A stretch of 64,000 nt of DNA, taken from contig JAUIAP010000009.1 in assembly GCA_030425205.1 (NCBI GenBank), forward strand, positions 124,001 through 188,000, read 5' to 3'. Source of the stretch: Anaerolineae bacterium. GTDB taxonomy: Bacteria > Chloroflexota > Anaerolineae > Promineifilales > Promineifilaceae. Position numbers and translations under genes: made by a program. This document shows positions 42,647 through 52,661 of this stretch, piece by piece. Positions within the stretch are counted from its first letter, which is position 1. Every line of letters starts with the position of its first letter. The notes beneath the pieces are model-generated. The model was not told where the DNA came from, searched no databases, and saw nothing but the letters and a program-made list of their open reading frames with translations.

Positions 42647-44113
42647 CTATAAGGGATAAACCTGACGCCCCAGCCGCTTAAACGGCAACTTGCCCATGTT
42701 GTGGAGACTTGGCTCGTCGACCAACTGGACACTACCCGCCCACGCCTCAAAACCCGCCCGAAAGTGGGCGGTTGACTTGACGCCAATATAGCGCATCTTT
42801 TTAGGATCAAGCCCAAGCGAGCGCGCAAACGCCGTGCAGTAAGGCTGCTCGCCGATGCTGACCAGCACAACGTGAATACGCCCTTGCCGCACATAGGCGG
42901 ATGGCCCCATTCTGCCCTCTAGCCCAGCATACATCGGGCCATCATAGAAAAAACGTCCGTCTGATAGGGCCATCACCTCGACCGTCATCTCAATCGGTTC
43001 GCCTTGCAATGGGGAAGATTTCGCGCCGATTGCAAGCGTCAATGTTGCCCCTACACCCGCAGCGGTACAGGCGGCAATCGCAGCGCGGTCAACGATGTAC
43101 AGAAGACAGGCATCTTCCAGCCCTTCCTCGATAAAGGTGCGCAACATGCCCGTGCTGTCGCCGGGTGCGCCGCCACCGGAATTATCGCGGGTGTCGGCAA
43201 ATACGACTGGGAACTGCTTCGTTTGTTGCACGTGGCGAATGGCGGCGCGTGTTGTTGGCAATTCGTAATGCCAATCAGCCCGCCGCTCCCAGCACCATGC
43301 GGCTAGCTCATCGGCGTATTTTTGGGCGAGTGCTGGGTCATCATCGGTGACAACGTAGACGGAGCTGCCCATATATGGCACGTCGGCCAGAAAGTAGCTG
43401 ACGGCAATCGATCCACAAACAACGCCCGCCCGTGCTTCAACCTCGTGCAGATAGTCGATTGCATCCCGCATCGGCCGATGTGCCGTCACCTGATGCAACC
43501 CCCAAATCATTGGAATCAGGCTAATTGCCATCGTCGGGCGCAACCCCTCGCGCAAGATCTGATTGAGCACATCGCCACATTCGCGCCCGCGCTCCGCTTG
43601 ATCGATTTCAGGATAGGTCTCGCGCCCGATCAGTACATCAGCCATCTCGACCATCTTGGGCGAGACATTTGAGTGGATGTCAAGCTGTGCCACAATCGGC
43701 ACGTCGGGGCCAACGACGGCGCGCACAGCGGCCAGCAGATACCCTTCGGGATCATCAATGCCGGCATCTGTGTCAAGGTCATCGACCACCATCGAACCGT
43801 GCAGTTCAAGCAACACCCCATCGACCTTTCCTGCTGCTCGCGTGCGGCGCAATAGTTCGTCAACCATCGCATCGAAAATTGGGCGCGGTGTTGGGCCGCT
43901 TGGATGTGCTTCTGCAAACAGGGTGGGAATCAGCTCAAAGCCGTGTGCTTCGGCCGCTTCGATAAAGCCACCGGGAGGCGTATTGGTGCCGCGAAACGTG
44001 GTGATGATGTCGTCACCCGTTAGGTAGAATCGGTCATGATAACTTTGCCATGTGGTTGGTACTAGCGTGAAGGTGCTGGTTTCGTGGACGATGCCACCTG
44101 TAATAATGCGCAT
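42647..44113 (-). CDS. M81-family metallopeptidase-like protein (MlrC family)
   Basis: 488 aa, family-typical length, with the MlrC N-terminal part (DUF1485) opening RIITGGIVHETSTF and the C-terminal MlrC domain. Metal-site residues are visible in LELHGSMV and AQLDIHSNVS and in the DTRDNSGGGAPGD stretch. MlrC cleaves linearised microcystin, but most homologues process small amides or peptides of unknown identity. ATG 44113 preferred over a TTG five codons earlier. Divergent from the DSD1-type gene across a 110-bp gap that holds an operator-like sequence also found before the FadR-type gene. Confidence 0.9.
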   Translation of the reverse strand: MRIITGGIVHETSTFTLVPTTWQSYHDRFYLTGDDIITTFRGTNTPPGGFIEAAEAHGFELIPTLFAEAHPSGPTPRPIFDAMVDELLRRTRAAGKVDGVLLELHGSMVVDDLDTDAGIDDPEGYLLAAVRAVVGPDVPIVAQLDIHSNVSPKMVEMADVLIGRETYPEIDQAERGRECGDVLNQILREGLRPTMAISLIPMIWGLHQVTAHRPMRDAIDYLHEVEARAGVVCGSIAVSYFLADVPYMGSSVYVVTDDDPALAQKYADELAAWCWERRADWHYELPTTRAAIRHVQQTKQFPVVFADTRDNSGGGAPGDSTGMLRTFIEEGLEDACLLYIVDRAAIAACTAAGVGATLTLAIGAKSSPLQGEPIEMTVEVMALSDGRFFYDGPMYAGLEGRMGPSAYVRQGRIHVVLVSIGEQPYCTAFARSLGLDPKKMRYIGVKSTAHFRAGFEAWAGSVQLVDEPSLHNMGKLPFKRLGRQVYPL

Positions 44114-44161
44114 GATTATTTGGCTCAACGAATGCTACTTGTAGGAATGCTGCCGAACCAT

Positions 44162-44192
44162 TATACTGGTTCAGTTGAAGTACCACTGTACC
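44162..44192 (+). promoter_or_regulatory. Operator-like sequence shared with the FadR-type gene promoter
   Basis: TGGTTCA-N6-AGTACCA (44167-44185) plus TACC at 44189-44192, with TATACT at 44162-44167 as a possible -10 for the DSD1 gene. The same pattern with identical spacing is at 62248-62273. TGGT/ACCA half-sites are typical of FadR-type GntR regulators. Confidence 0.6.
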
Positions 44193-44223
44193 ATAAATTC
44201 TTGACAGCTTCAAGGAGATCAAA

Positions 44224-45312
44224 GTGAGTAATATAGGTCAAAATTTCGTAACGTTAGATACACCGTTTCTTTGGGTCGATGTCGCACAACTTGAAAAAAA
44301 TATCATGCTCGCCGCTGCCCATTTTGCCAAGGGAGGCAAGCAGTGGCGACCCCACTTCAAGGGGATCAAAACCCCAGCCATTGCACATAAATTGATCGCC
44401 GCCGGCGCGATCGGTCTTACGTGTGCCAAACTGAGCGAGGCCGAACTATTGGTCGCGTCTGGCATAACCGATATTTTGGTTGCAAATCAGGTGGTGGGTG
44501 AACAGAAGATTATGCGCTTGGCGCAGTTGCAACATTCGGCCGATGTCAAAGTTGCCGTCGATGATCCCAGCAATGTCTTGCAATTGGGAGCGTTGGCACG
44601 GGCGGCGGGCGTCGAAATTGGGGTCGTCGTCGATGTCAACACGGGTATGAACCGCACGGGCGTGCAGCCTGGTGAAGCGGTCGTACAGCTCTCGGGACTC
44701 GTGGATGACACGGCTGGCTTGCGCTATCTCGGCGTGATGGCGTGGGAAGGGCACACGCTTGGTCATGCGGATGAGGCGGTCAAGCGCGCCGCAATTGAAG
44801 AGGCGATCGGTAAGTTGGTCGATTCGGCCGAAATGTGTCGCGCCGCAGGACTGACCGTCAGCATCGTCAGCGGTGGTGGCAGCGGCACGATGACGGTCAC
44901 GCCATTTCTAAACGGGGTCACCGAAATTCAGGCGGGCGGCGTCATATTTTCCGACGTGCTCTACCAATCGTGGGGCGTCATCACCACGCCATGCCTGTTT
45001 GTGCGCACGCTTGTGACGAGCCGTTCCGCACCCGATCGCATTGTGACGGATGCAGGATACAAAGCCCTTCCCGCATTTCACCAAGCACCTCGACCACAGG
45101 GGATTGAAGGGGTGACGGGCTATTCAGCGTCGGCCGAACACGGCGTGATCACGCTTGACTCTCCCAACACCACCTATAAAGTTGGTGATACAGTCGACGT
45201 GATGGTTGGCTACACCGATGCCACCCTCTATCTACACGATCAGCTGATCGGCGTGCGGGATGGCATCATCGAGTCAATTTGGGACATTTCGGCGCGTGGA
45301 AAAATTACCTAG
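44224..45312 (+). CDS. DSD1-family PLP-dependent enzyme (D-threonine aldolase / D-serine dehydratase type)
   Basis: 362 aa alanine-racemase-type TIM barrel with C-terminal beta domain. The PLP lysine is expected at Lys46 in WRPHFKGIKT, the family PHxK site. Other visible motifs: VDVNTGMNRTG and SGGGSGT, which bind the PLP phosphate. Members act on D-threonine, D-serine or hydroxy-aspartates with a divalent metal. GTG start at 44224 with AAGGAG upstream. Its end overlaps the convergent CoxL gene by 8 bp. Probably regulated with the M81 gene from the shared gap. Confidence 0.9.
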   Translation: MSNIGQNFVTLDTPFLWVDVAQLEKNIMLAAAHFAKGGKQWRPHFKGIKTPAIAHKLIAAGAIGLTCAKLSEAELLVASGITDILVANQVVGEQKIMRLAQLQHSADVKVAVDDPSNVLQLGALARAAGVEIGVVVDVNTGMNRTGVQPGEAVVQLSGLVDDTAGLRYLGVMAWEGHTLGHADEAVKRAAIEEAIGKLVDSAEMCRAAGLTVSIVSGGGSGTMTVTPFLNGVTEIQAGGVIFSDVLYQSWGVITTPCLFVRTLVTSRSAPDRIVTDAGYKALPAFHQAPRPQGIEGVTGYSASAEHGVITLDSPNTTYKVGDTVDVMVGYTDATLYLHDQLIGVRDGIIESIWDISARGKIT

Positions 45313-47590
45313 CTGAATGTAACGCCTTCCATACCGCTTCGGCCGAAATGGGCAACTCGACCATTCTTGCCCCTGTCGCATCTTTGACCGCATTGGCAAT
45401 CGCCGCCGCACCCGCAATGATCGGCGGCTCGCCGATCCCGCGTGCGCCAAACGGGCCGTGCGGTGAGGGATGTTCGACCAGCACCGTCTCAATCATCGGC
45501 GTGCTGTCGGTACGCGGCATGTCATAATCCATAAAGCTGCCGCTTTGCAACTGCCCGTCAGCGTCAAAGCGCATCGCTTCGTGTAGTGCAAAGCCAATGC
45601 ACTGCACCGCGCCACCCTCCATCTGCCCGCTCACCAGCAGTGGATTGAGCGCAAACCCGACATCTTGGATCGCCACAAATTGGCGCGGCGTGACCTTGCC
45701 CGTGGCGGGATCGATGCTGACTTTGGCGATATGGACGACGAAGCCCGGCGCATTTTCGGGCTTTGCGCTGTTGCCCTCGCCGACAATCGGGCCGATTCCA
45801 CCGTGACGGGATCGGCCGATATTGACCAACTCTCCAATGGATACGCGCTTGTCGGGCACGCCCCTGACTTGTGCAAACCCTTCGGCCAACTCAACGTCTT
45901 CAGCACTAACCTCAAATTCGTCGGACGCGATTTCGAGCAGCTTGCGCTTGGCTTCGCCCGCCGCATTTTCGATGGCGCCGGCGACGCTATACAAAATTTG
46001 ACTGCCACCGCTGTTGGGCGTGTAGGGTCCCGTTTGCGTGTCGCCTTGAATAATTTCGACCTGTTCAGGTGGCACGCCCAACGTCTCGGCCGCCACCAGT
46101 ACAAACGAACTGTTGACCCCCGAAATGTCGATGGCTCCCGTTTGGATGGCGACGGAACCATCAGTATCGACGGTGCAAATTGCGCCTGCTGGCCCCATAA
46201 AGGCTGGCCAGCCACCTAGCGCGATCCCGATCCCCTCATTTTCGGCCGTTTGGCGATCTTGCCACGCGGGATGTGCTTGCGCGGCCGCAAGCACATCTTG
46301 CAGACCGATCTCGGGCCATGCTGTATTTGTGCCATTGAGATCACCCGTATCGACCGCGTTGCGAATGCGGAGTTGCAGCGGATCGATCTGGAGCTCGCGG
46401 GCGATGTCATCCATCGTCGATTCGAGCGCAAAGGTGATTTGCGGTGCGCTTGGTGCGCGATAGGCGCCAGCGGGCGGACGATTGGTGTTGACTTCGTATA
46501 CGTCGATGCTCAGATTGTCACACTTGTAGTAACCCCCGATGAGGGTTGCGCCGATACTGCCGACGGGAAATGCGAACACGCCGTTATCAACATAGAGGGT
46601 CGTTTCAATCGCGGTCAGCGTGCCGTCGTTGCGTGCGCCGACCTTCAGCTTGACCACCATGCCGTGCGCGGGTGTCGTGGCGAGGAAATCTTCAGAGCGC
46701 GACAGGACGAGGCGAATCGGCCGAAGTAGCTTCATCGCCACACTCGCGGCGAGCGGTTCAATGATGCCATACTTTGCGCCAAAGCCACCGCCAAACATCA
46801 TCGGCACCACCTTGACCTTGCTCACCGGCAAGTCGAGCAGAGCCGCCACCTCATCGCGCACCATAAATGAGCCCTGCGTGCTGGTGTGCAGCGTGAGGCT
46901 GCGTCCCAGCGGGTCAGGTTCAGCGACGCAGGCGTGCGGCTCCATATAGGCTTGATGCACCATGTGGGTGCGATAGGTGCGGTCGATGACGAGATCGGCC
47001 GCCGCGAAGCCAGCCGCGCAGTCGCCACGCCCATAGTGTGCGCTGTCATAGACGTTTGGTGGGAGCGTCGAACCTGTCGACTCCCCTTTCTCGACGTTGG
47101 CGTGGGCAGAAGAGAGGTCATTTTCGGCCGATGGTAAGCCATGCGGCCAAACAAGGGGCGCATCCGCCTCTATCGCCGCCATCAAGTCGATCACGGGCGT
47201 CAGTGGCTCATAATCAACAAAGACCATTTCAGCCGCATCGGTCGCCTGTAGCTCCGATTCCGCCACCACGACGGCGACGGGTTGACCGCGCCAATGTACC
47301 GTCTCTTTTGCCAAAATAGCCGAGTTGCGCGAGGTGATCTGCTTGTCTTTCGTAGGCAGATCATCTGCCGTAAATACACCGACCACGCCGGGCATCTCCT
47401 CGGCTGCGCTTTTGTCAATGTCGAGTATTTTGGCGTGGGCATATTGGCTTAGAACGGGGCGCATGTAGAGCATGTTCGGCAGCTTGAGGTCAGCCGCATA
47501 TTTGACATGCCCCGTCACCTTGATGTCGCCCTCAACCAATTTGCGTGGTTTTCCAAGATATTTAAACATAGATTTGTCGCTTGTTGTCAT
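45305..47590 (-). CDS. Second molybdopterin subunit of a molybdenum hydroxylase (XdhA/CoxL type)
   Basis: 761 aa. GGGFGAK (267-273), active-site loop AYRAPSAPQ (376-384) and the catalytic Glu in GARGIGEPP near the C-terminus are present. The AYRAP loop is closer to xanthine dehydrogenase or hydroxybenzoyl-CoA reductase-type enzymes than to CO dehydrogenase, and differs from PYRGAGR of the 19125 protein. No FAD or FeS subunit gene accompanies it. It may share the CoxM/CoxS pair at 9586-10940 or use subunits outside the window. GGGTGA precedes ATG 47590. It is the last gene of the minus-strand catabolic cluster. Confidence 0.92.
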   Translation of the reverse strand: MTTSDKSMFKYLGKPRKLVEGDIKVTGHVKYAADLKLPNMLYMRPVLSQYAHAKILDIDKSAAEEMPGVVGVFTADDLPTKDKQITSRNSAILAKETVHWRGQPVAVVVAESELQATDAAEMVFVDYEPLTPVIDLMAAIEADAPLVWPHGLPSAENDLSSAHANVEKGESTGSTLPPNVYDSAHYGRGDCAAGFAAADLVIDRTYRTHMVHQAYMEPHACVAEPDPLGRSLTLHTSTQGSFMVRDEVAALLDLPVSKVKVVPMMFGGGFGAKYGIIEPLAASVAMKLLRPIRLVLSRSEDFLATTPAHGMVVKLKVGARNDGTLTAIETTLYVDNGVFAFPVGSIGATLIGGYYKCDNLSIDVYEVNTNRPPAGAYRAPSAPQITFALESTMDDIARELQIDPLQLRIRNAVDTGDLNGTNTAWPEIGLQDVLAAAQAHPAWQDRQTAENEGIGIALGGWPAFMGPAGAICTVDTDGSVAIQTGAIDISGVNSSFVLVAAETLGVPPEQVEIIQGDTQTGPYTPNSGGSQILYSVAGAIENAAGEAKRKLLEIASDEFEVSAEDVELAEGFAQVRGVPDKRVSIGELVNIGRSRHGGIGPIVGEGNSAKPENAPGFVVHIAKVSIDPATGKVTPRQFVAIQDVGFALNPLLVSGQMEGGAVQCIGFALHEAMRFDADGQLQSGSFMDYDMPRTDSTPMIETVLVEHPSPHGPFGARGIGEPPIIAGAAAIANAVKDATGARMVELPISAEAVWKALHSAR

Positions 47591-47642
47591 CAGTTCACCC
47601 GTTAGCGTGGTTGACTCTCTATTTTATCATGAGGCGGTTGCC

Positions 47643-48602
47643 TCAAGACAGATTCCACGTGCTGGGGTTGAGCATATGCTCGTCGTCCCAGCGCAATTTG
47701 CGAAATTGGTGCATCGTTGCGGTTGCGAGCGGCTCAGCGTTGGCAAACTGCAATGAGGTATCTAGCTCGGTAGTCGTGCGGACGCCGACAAGTGTTGTCG
47801 AGACGGCCGGATTGGCAATGACAAAGCGCAAGGCTGCCTCGATCAGCGTCATCGGCTGGGGTTGGGCTGCGGCGAACTGTTCGACCGCGTCGGCACGTGC
47901 CTTGAGGGCGGCGAGATGGGACGGAAGATCGGCCGATCTCGGTGTCAACACCCCCTTCAAAAAGACGGAGCGCACGACAATCCCGACCCCCGCCGCAGCC
48001 GCCTTCGGAAACACGATATCATCCATCCGTTGATCGAGGACATTGTAGGCGACCTGCAACGCATCGACGCCCGCGGCGATGGCGCGCAGCGGGTCTTGCG
48101 TGCCATAGGTCGATGCACCGACGCTGCCGATATGGCCCTGCTGCTGAAATTCTCTAAGAATGCCCACCGATTCGGCGTAATCGGCGGGTGTGCTGTGCAG
48201 CATCATGAGGTCGATGTGGTCCGTTTGCAGCAGTCGCAAACTCTCCGACAGCGATGCTTGCATATGCCGTCGCAGCGCACTGCCGCGCAACTCGCTGCCA
48301 TCGGGCGCATGAATGCTCATTTTGCTCGCCAGCACAACCGCATCACGCCGACCTTGCAGCGCATGGCCGAGCACCTCTTCGCTGCGCCCATACCCACGCG
48401 CCGTGTCGATGAAGGTTATGCCACCGTCGATCGCCTGTTGGATCAAGCGTGTCGCCTCTAGCAAAGAAGGGGGTGTCATTCCGCCACCCCCGTTATCTTG
48501 CTCATCTTGCGGCGTGATGCCATACGCCATGCCGAGCGCAACCGTGCCCAAGCCCAGTGCTGAAATTTCGAGAGGGGTATTGCCAAGTTGATTCTTTCGC
48601 AT
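47643..48602 (-). CDS. Aldo/keto reductase (L-fucose/galactose dehydrogenase-like)
   Basis: 319 aa TIM-barrel NAD(P)-dependent reductase. Catalytic tetrad: Asp and Tyr in IDTARGYGRSEE, Lys in LASKMSIHAPD and His in LMMLHSTPADY. The C-terminal cofactor helix region follows. ATG 48602 is chosen over an upstream TTG. It starts 2 bp after the DapA-family stop, so the two are likely coupled. Sugar or aldehyde oxidation/reduction is likely; precise substrate unknown. Confidence 0.92.
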   Translation of the reverse strand: MRKNQLGNTPLEISALGLGTVALGMAYGITPQDEQDNGGGGMTPPSLLEATRLIQQAIDGGITFIDTARGYGRSEEVLGHALQGRRDAVVLASKMSIHAPDGSELRGSALRRHMQASLSESLRLLQTDHIDLMMLHSTPADYAESVGILREFQQQGHIGSVGASTYGTQDPLRAIAAGVDALQVAYNVLDQRMDDIVFPKAAAAGVGIVVRSVFLKGVLTPRSADLPSHLAALKARADAVEQFAAAQPQPMTLIEAALRFVIANPAVSTTLVGVRTTTELDTSLQFANAEPLATATMHQFRKLRWDDEHMLNPSTWNLS

Positions 48603-48604
48603 AG

Positions 48605-49507
48605 TCAATATGCTGATGTGTCGAAACCGACGGCATCGAGCGCTTGCCAGAGCTTTTCAGTTTCGGCCGAATCCAACGCCCGCAGCGGCGCACGTGGTAT
48701 GCCACAGTCATATCCCATCCGCGACAAAATCGCCTTGACCGCGGCCAGTGATGGCACGGATGTAAACGCCTTGATCACACGACCGGCCTGAAACTGTTTT
48801 TGCTGGGCCGCTGCTAAATCACCTTGCTGATAGCAGTCGTAAAGCTCTGCAAACAGACGAGGCAAAATGTTATAGGTGGTGCCAATTGCACCATCCGCTC
48901 CCATTACCAACGCAGGCAGACACATCTCATCTGGACCAGACAAGACGCTAATATCGCGCCCGACATCGAGTTCGATCATGCGCCGCATCGAGTGGAAGTC
49001 ATAGGACGTATATTTGATGCCCGCGATCTGCGGAATGTCGAGCAGATCTAGAAACATCTCTGGCGTGACGGTGACGCCCGTTGCCCCAGGAATGTTGTAG
49101 AGCCAGTGGGGGAGGTCGGGGGCTGCGTCGGCGATCTGCTGGTAGTGGGCGCGCAGCGCAGGGGGATCGGGACGATAGTAGATCGGCGGGATAGCGGCAA
49201 CAGCCGTTGCCCCCACCGCTTGGGCATGTGCGGCTAGGTCGGCCGCAACATGTGTCGCCACTGCCCCAACGTGGGCGATGACGTAGCTGGTATCACCCAC
49301 CTCATCGAGAACTGTTTCCAATACCGCCTTGCGCTCATCGGGGTCGAGCAGCAGACCTTCGCCTGTGCCTCCATTGACAAAGAAACCGCTCAAGCCAGCA
49401 TCTACCTGACCGCGCACCAAGCGGCGTGTCACGGCATGATTGATCTTGCCATCTTTCCCAAACGGCGTGATCAGGGCAGAGAGGATACCTGTGATTTTAG
49501 TCATCAT
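48605..49507 (-). CDS. DapA-family aldolase/lyase
   Basis: 300 aa, standard length for the dihydrodipicolinate synthase / N-acetylneuraminate lyase superfamily. Schiff-base Lys165 (GIKYTSYD), Tyr137 (LYNIPG) and the GGTGEG phosphate/carboxylate loop (46-51) are intact. Members cleave or condense 2-keto acids with aldehydes. Its location in a catabolic cluster without lysine genes argues against a biosynthetic role. AAAGGT precedes the two ATGs at 49507/49504. Confidence 0.93.
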   Translation of the reverse strand: MMTKITGILSALITPFGKDGKINHAVTRRLVRGQVDAGLSGFFVNGGTGEGLLLDPDERKAVLETVLDEVGDTSYVIAHVGAVATHVAADLAAHAQAVGATAVAAIPPIYYRPDPPALRAHYQQIADAAPDLPHWLYNIPGATGVTVTPEMFLDLLDIPQIAGIKYTSYDFHSMRRMIELDVGRDISVLSGPDEMCLPALVMGADGAIGTTYNILPRLFAELYDCYQQGDLAAAQQKQFQAGRVIKAFTSVPSLAAVKAILSRMGYDCGIPRAPLRALDSAETEKLWQALDAVGFDTSAY

Positions 49508-49572
49508 TAACCTTTTGTTCGTGTCTATTGTGCAGCGTTTATCACGCTCTTTTTAGTAGTTTTCTCACCCAA

Positions 49573-51642
49573 TCATTGCGATTGAGCGAGAAGACCAATT
49601 TGTTTATCACCCATAAATTGCTCTGCGTGATGGCAGGCGACGAGATGGGGTGTTTCGGCCGATCCCATGTTGCGAAATTCGGGGTCTTCCTGCCGACAAA
49701 TATCAGTGACATAATTACAGCGCGTATGGAAGCGACATGCGTGGGGCGGGTTGGCCGGGTTTGGCACATCTCCTTCCAGAATGATGCGTGTCCGCGCTGA
49801 CTCTGAATCAGGATCGGCGACTGGAATAGCCGAGAGCAATGCTTGCGTGTAGGGGTGCAACGGATGGTCGAATAGCTCATTGCGGTCGCATAGCTCGACG
49901 ATACGACCCAGATACATCACCGCGATCCGATCACTGATGTAGCGCACCATCGACAAATCGTGCGCGATAAATAGGTAGGTCAAGCCAAGCTGGTTTTTCA
50001 ACTCCATCAGCAAGTTGATAACCTGCGCCTGAATCGACACGTCGAGCGCAGAAATCGGCTCATCCGCCACAATAAAGGCGGGATTGGTCGCCAACGCCCG
50101 CGCGATGCCGATGCGCTGCCGCTGCCCGCCCGAAAATTCATGCGGGTAGCGGTTGACAAAGCCCGGATTAAGACCAACCAATTCCAACAATTCATGAACC
50201 CGTTCAGCGCGGCTCGCGCGGTCGCCAATCTCGTGAATCTCCAACGCCTCGCGGATGATCGTGCCGACCGTCATGCGTGGATTGAGTGAGGCGTAGGGGT
50301 CTTGGAAGATCATCTGCATGTCGCGCCGCGCCAGCCGTAGCTCTTCTTTCCCCAATTGCGTTAAATCTTGGCCGTTGAGGATCACCTTGCCCGCAGTCGG
50401 CTTGAGCAGTTGCAAGATGGTGCGCCCGGTGGTCGATTTGCCACAGCCGCTCTCACCAACCAAGCCCAGCGTCTCGCCGCGCATCACGTCAAACGTGACC
50501 CCGTCAACCGCCTGCACCGCGCCAACTTGGCGGCGCAACAAGCCTTCCTGGACAGGGAAATGTTTTTTCAAATCGCGCACTTGTAACAGCGCATCAGTCG
50601 GTTTTTCGTCTGCCACCGTCACATCAGCAACGTTGACAACGGCCGCTTTGGTCGCCACCGCAGCAAGGCCGCGAATCTCATCCCAGCGCCAGCAGGCTGA
50701 AAAATGGTCCTCGTCAACCGCAAGGAGCGGCGGATTTTCTTCCCAGCACTTCTCCACCGCAAAGCGACAGCGCGGTGCAAAGGGGCAATGCTGTGCTTCT
50801 TGCAGGAGATCGGGTGGTAGACCCGGAATGGGGATCAGCCTTTCTTCGCTGCCATCAATGGTGGGGATCGATTCGAGGAGGCCGAGCGTGTATGGATGGC
50901 TCGTCGCCATGTACAGGTCGCGCACGGGGGCCATCTCGACGATGTAGCCGCTGTACATCACGGCGACTTTATCGACTAGCCCCGCGACCACGCCTAAATC
51001 ATGCGTGATCCAGATGATTGCCATCCCCAAGTCGCGCTGCAACTTGGCGACAAGCTCCATGATTTGCGCCTGAATGGTCACATCGAGCGCGGTCGTCGGT
51101 TCATCTGCAATCAGGAGCGATGGGTCACAGAGCAGTGCCATTGCGATGCCGATGCGTTGCCGTTGCCCGCCTGAAAATTGATGTGGATAGTCGCTGATGC
51201 GGTCAGCCGCATTGGGAATTCCGACCAATTCCAATAGCTCGACCGATCGCGCGTTGGCGGCGGTCCGGCTGAGCTTGAGATGACGCTCAAGCGCTTCGGT
51301 CAGTTGGCGACCAATCGTCAACACAGGGTTGAGCGAGGTCATCGGGTCTTGAAAGACCATCGCAATCTCGCGGCCGCGAATGTCGCGCATCTGGCGCGCT
51401 GTCAAATCAAGCAGATCGCGCCCGTTGAAGATCACCTCTCCCGCTTCGATTTTTCCCGGTGGCGTGTTAATCAACCCCATGATGGAGAGAACGCCGACCG
51501 TCTTACCGCTGCCGCTTTCACCGACGATGGCCAGCGATTCCCCTTTCTCAAGCGTGTAGGAGATGCCGTTTACAGCGTGTACGATTCCATTTTCGGTGTA
51601 GAACCTCGTCTTGAGGTCGTTAACTTCTAGCAAATGTGCCAT
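49573..51642 (-). CDS. Dipeptide-type ABC transporter ATPase, fused DppD-DppF
   Basis: 689 aa with two complete NBDs (about 4-330 and 355-670). First: Walker [14 protein letters not shown]-type [18 protein letters not shown]. Second: Walker [28 protein letters not shown]. Each ends with an oligopeptide-type C-terminal cysteine cluster ([28 protein letters not shown]), consistent with the Fe-S or Zn site of Dpp/Opp ATPases. Both NBDs appear active. It powers the permeases at 52662 and 55757 with the binding protein at 53744. Fused forms are known as GsiA/YejF-like. Confidence 0.94.
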   Translation of the reverse strand: MAHLLEVNDLKTRFYTENGIVHAVNGISYTLEKGESLAIVGESGSGKTVGVLSIMGLINTPPGKIEAGEVIFNGRDLLDLTARQMRDIRGREIAMVFQDPMTSLNPVLTIGRQLTEALERHLKLSRTAANARSVELLELVGIPNAADRISDYPHQFSGGQRQRIGIAMALLCDPSLLIADEPTTALDVTIQAQIMELVAKLQRDLGMAIIWITHDLGVVAGLVDKVAVMYSGYIVEMAPVRDLYMATSHPYTLGLLESIPTIDGSEERLIPIPGLPPDLLQEAQHCPFAPRCRFAVEKCWEENPPLLAVDEDHFSACWRWDEIRGLAAVATKAAVVNVADVTVADEKPTDALLQVRDLKKHFPVQEGLLRRQVGAVQAVDGVTFDVMRGETLGLVGESGCGKSTTGRTILQLLKPTAGKVILNGQDLTQLGKEELRLARRDMQMIFQDPYASLNPRMTVGTIIREALEIHEIGDRASRAERVHELLELVGLNPGFVNRYPHEFSGGQRQRIGIARALATNPAFIVADEPISALDVSIQAQVINLLMELKNQLGLTYLFIAHDLSMVRYISDRIAVMYLGRIVELCDRNELFDHPLHPYTQALLSAIPVADPDSESARTRIILEGDVPNPANPPHACRFHTRCNYVTDICRQEDPEFRNMGSAETPHLVACHHAEQFMGDKQIGLLAQSQ

Positions 51643-51682
51643 TGTGTGTTGTGGTCAGCCGTCAGCTTGCAGCTATCAGCAT

Positions 51683-52591
51683 CTATAGTTGTGTCAAAAT
51701 GGGCTGCATATCGGCCGAACTTGCCAACCGCTCGGCCGCAAACGCCTGATCAACCTGATTCTCATTGCGCGCCCCGATCAAAACAGACGTGATCGCAGGC
51801 TGGCTGATCGCCCATGCCAGTGCGAGCTGCACCATTGAGTGACCAGACGCTTCCGACTGGCCGCGCAGATTCTCGACGATTGCAAAATTTTCATCGCTGA
51901 AATAGACATCTTGATGGGCGGGTGCAACGTCAAAGCGGGTTCCCGCTGGTATCGCGCCGCCCTTGCGGTATTTGCCTGTCAAAAAGCCAGCACCGAGCGG
52001 GCTAAACGAGAGTACGCCGATCTGTTCTTTCGTACACAGGGGCAGCAGTGCCGCCTCAATGTCGCGCTTAACGAGGTTGTAGCCGGGCTGGACAGAGACC
52101 ATCGGCGCATATCCAGCCGCTCTTTGCACTGACAACATGTCTGCAAGCTGTTTTGCGCTGTAGTTGCTGCATCCGACATAGCGGACTTTGCCTTGTGTCA
52201 CTAACTCATCGAGCGCGGCGGCCGTCTCCTCGTAAGGGACGTTTTTATCCCAGTGGTGGAGTTGGAAAAGGTCGATGTAGTCGGTTTGGAGCCGTTGCAG
52301 ACTCCCATCGGCCGATTCAATGATCCGCTGCCGCGTCAATGAACCCGCTACTTTGGTCGCCAACACAACCTCCGCGCGTTTGCCGCAGCGCGTTAACCAG
52401 CGACCGATAACCGCTTCCGACGCGCCGGCCGCATACGCTTCGGCCGTGTCAAATAGGTTGATGCCCCGCTCAAGCGCGTGATCCATCACCACATAGGATG
52501 TCGGCTCGTCAATTTCTCGGCCGAATGTCACACATCCCAATCCAATCGAACTTACCTTTAATTCAGTCGTTCCCAACTGTCGATATTCCAT
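51683..52591 (-). CDS. Aldo/keto reductase
   Basis: 302 aa. Tetrad: Asp/Tyr in FDTAEAYAAGASE, Lys in LATKVAGS, His in FQLHHWDK; NADPH-binding C-terminus with IGARNENQVDQAF. It sits inside the transporter operon between the permease and ATPase genes, suggesting that it acts on the imported compound. Probably a sugar or hydroxy-aldehyde reductase. A few TCGGCCGA palindromes lie in it (51711, 52308, 52517). Confidence 0.92.
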   Translation of the reverse strand: MEYRQLGTTELKVSSIGLGCVTFGREIDEPTSYVVMDHALERGINLFDTAEAYAAGASEAVIGRWLTRCGKRAEVVLATKVAGSLTRQRIIESADGSLQRLQTDYIDLFQLHHWDKNVPYEETAAALDELVTQGKVRYVGCSNYSAKQLADMLSVQRAAGYAPMVSVQPGYNLVKRDIEAALLPLCTKEQIGVLSFSPLGAGFLTGKYRKGGAIPAGTRFDVAPAHQDVYFSDENFAIVENLRGQSEASGHSMVQLALAWAISQPAITSVLIGARNENQVDQAFAAERLASSADMQPILTQL

Positions 52592-52661
52592 TCTTCAATG
52601 CCATCCTGCAAGGAGTCGGCACGCGACTGTCGCCTCGATCAGCCCGCGTCCCAGTCTCTCC

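Noticed and set aside
44224..45312. Alanine racemase
   Set aside because: The N-terminal PLP lysine context is PHFKGIKT, characteristic of the DSD1 / D-threonine aldolase group, not the Alr Lys-Ala-Asn-Ala-Tyr-Gly motif.
48605..49507. Lysine biosynthesis dihydrodipicolinate synthase
   Set aside because: No other lysine genes are adjacent and the context is catabolic, so only the superfamily is called.
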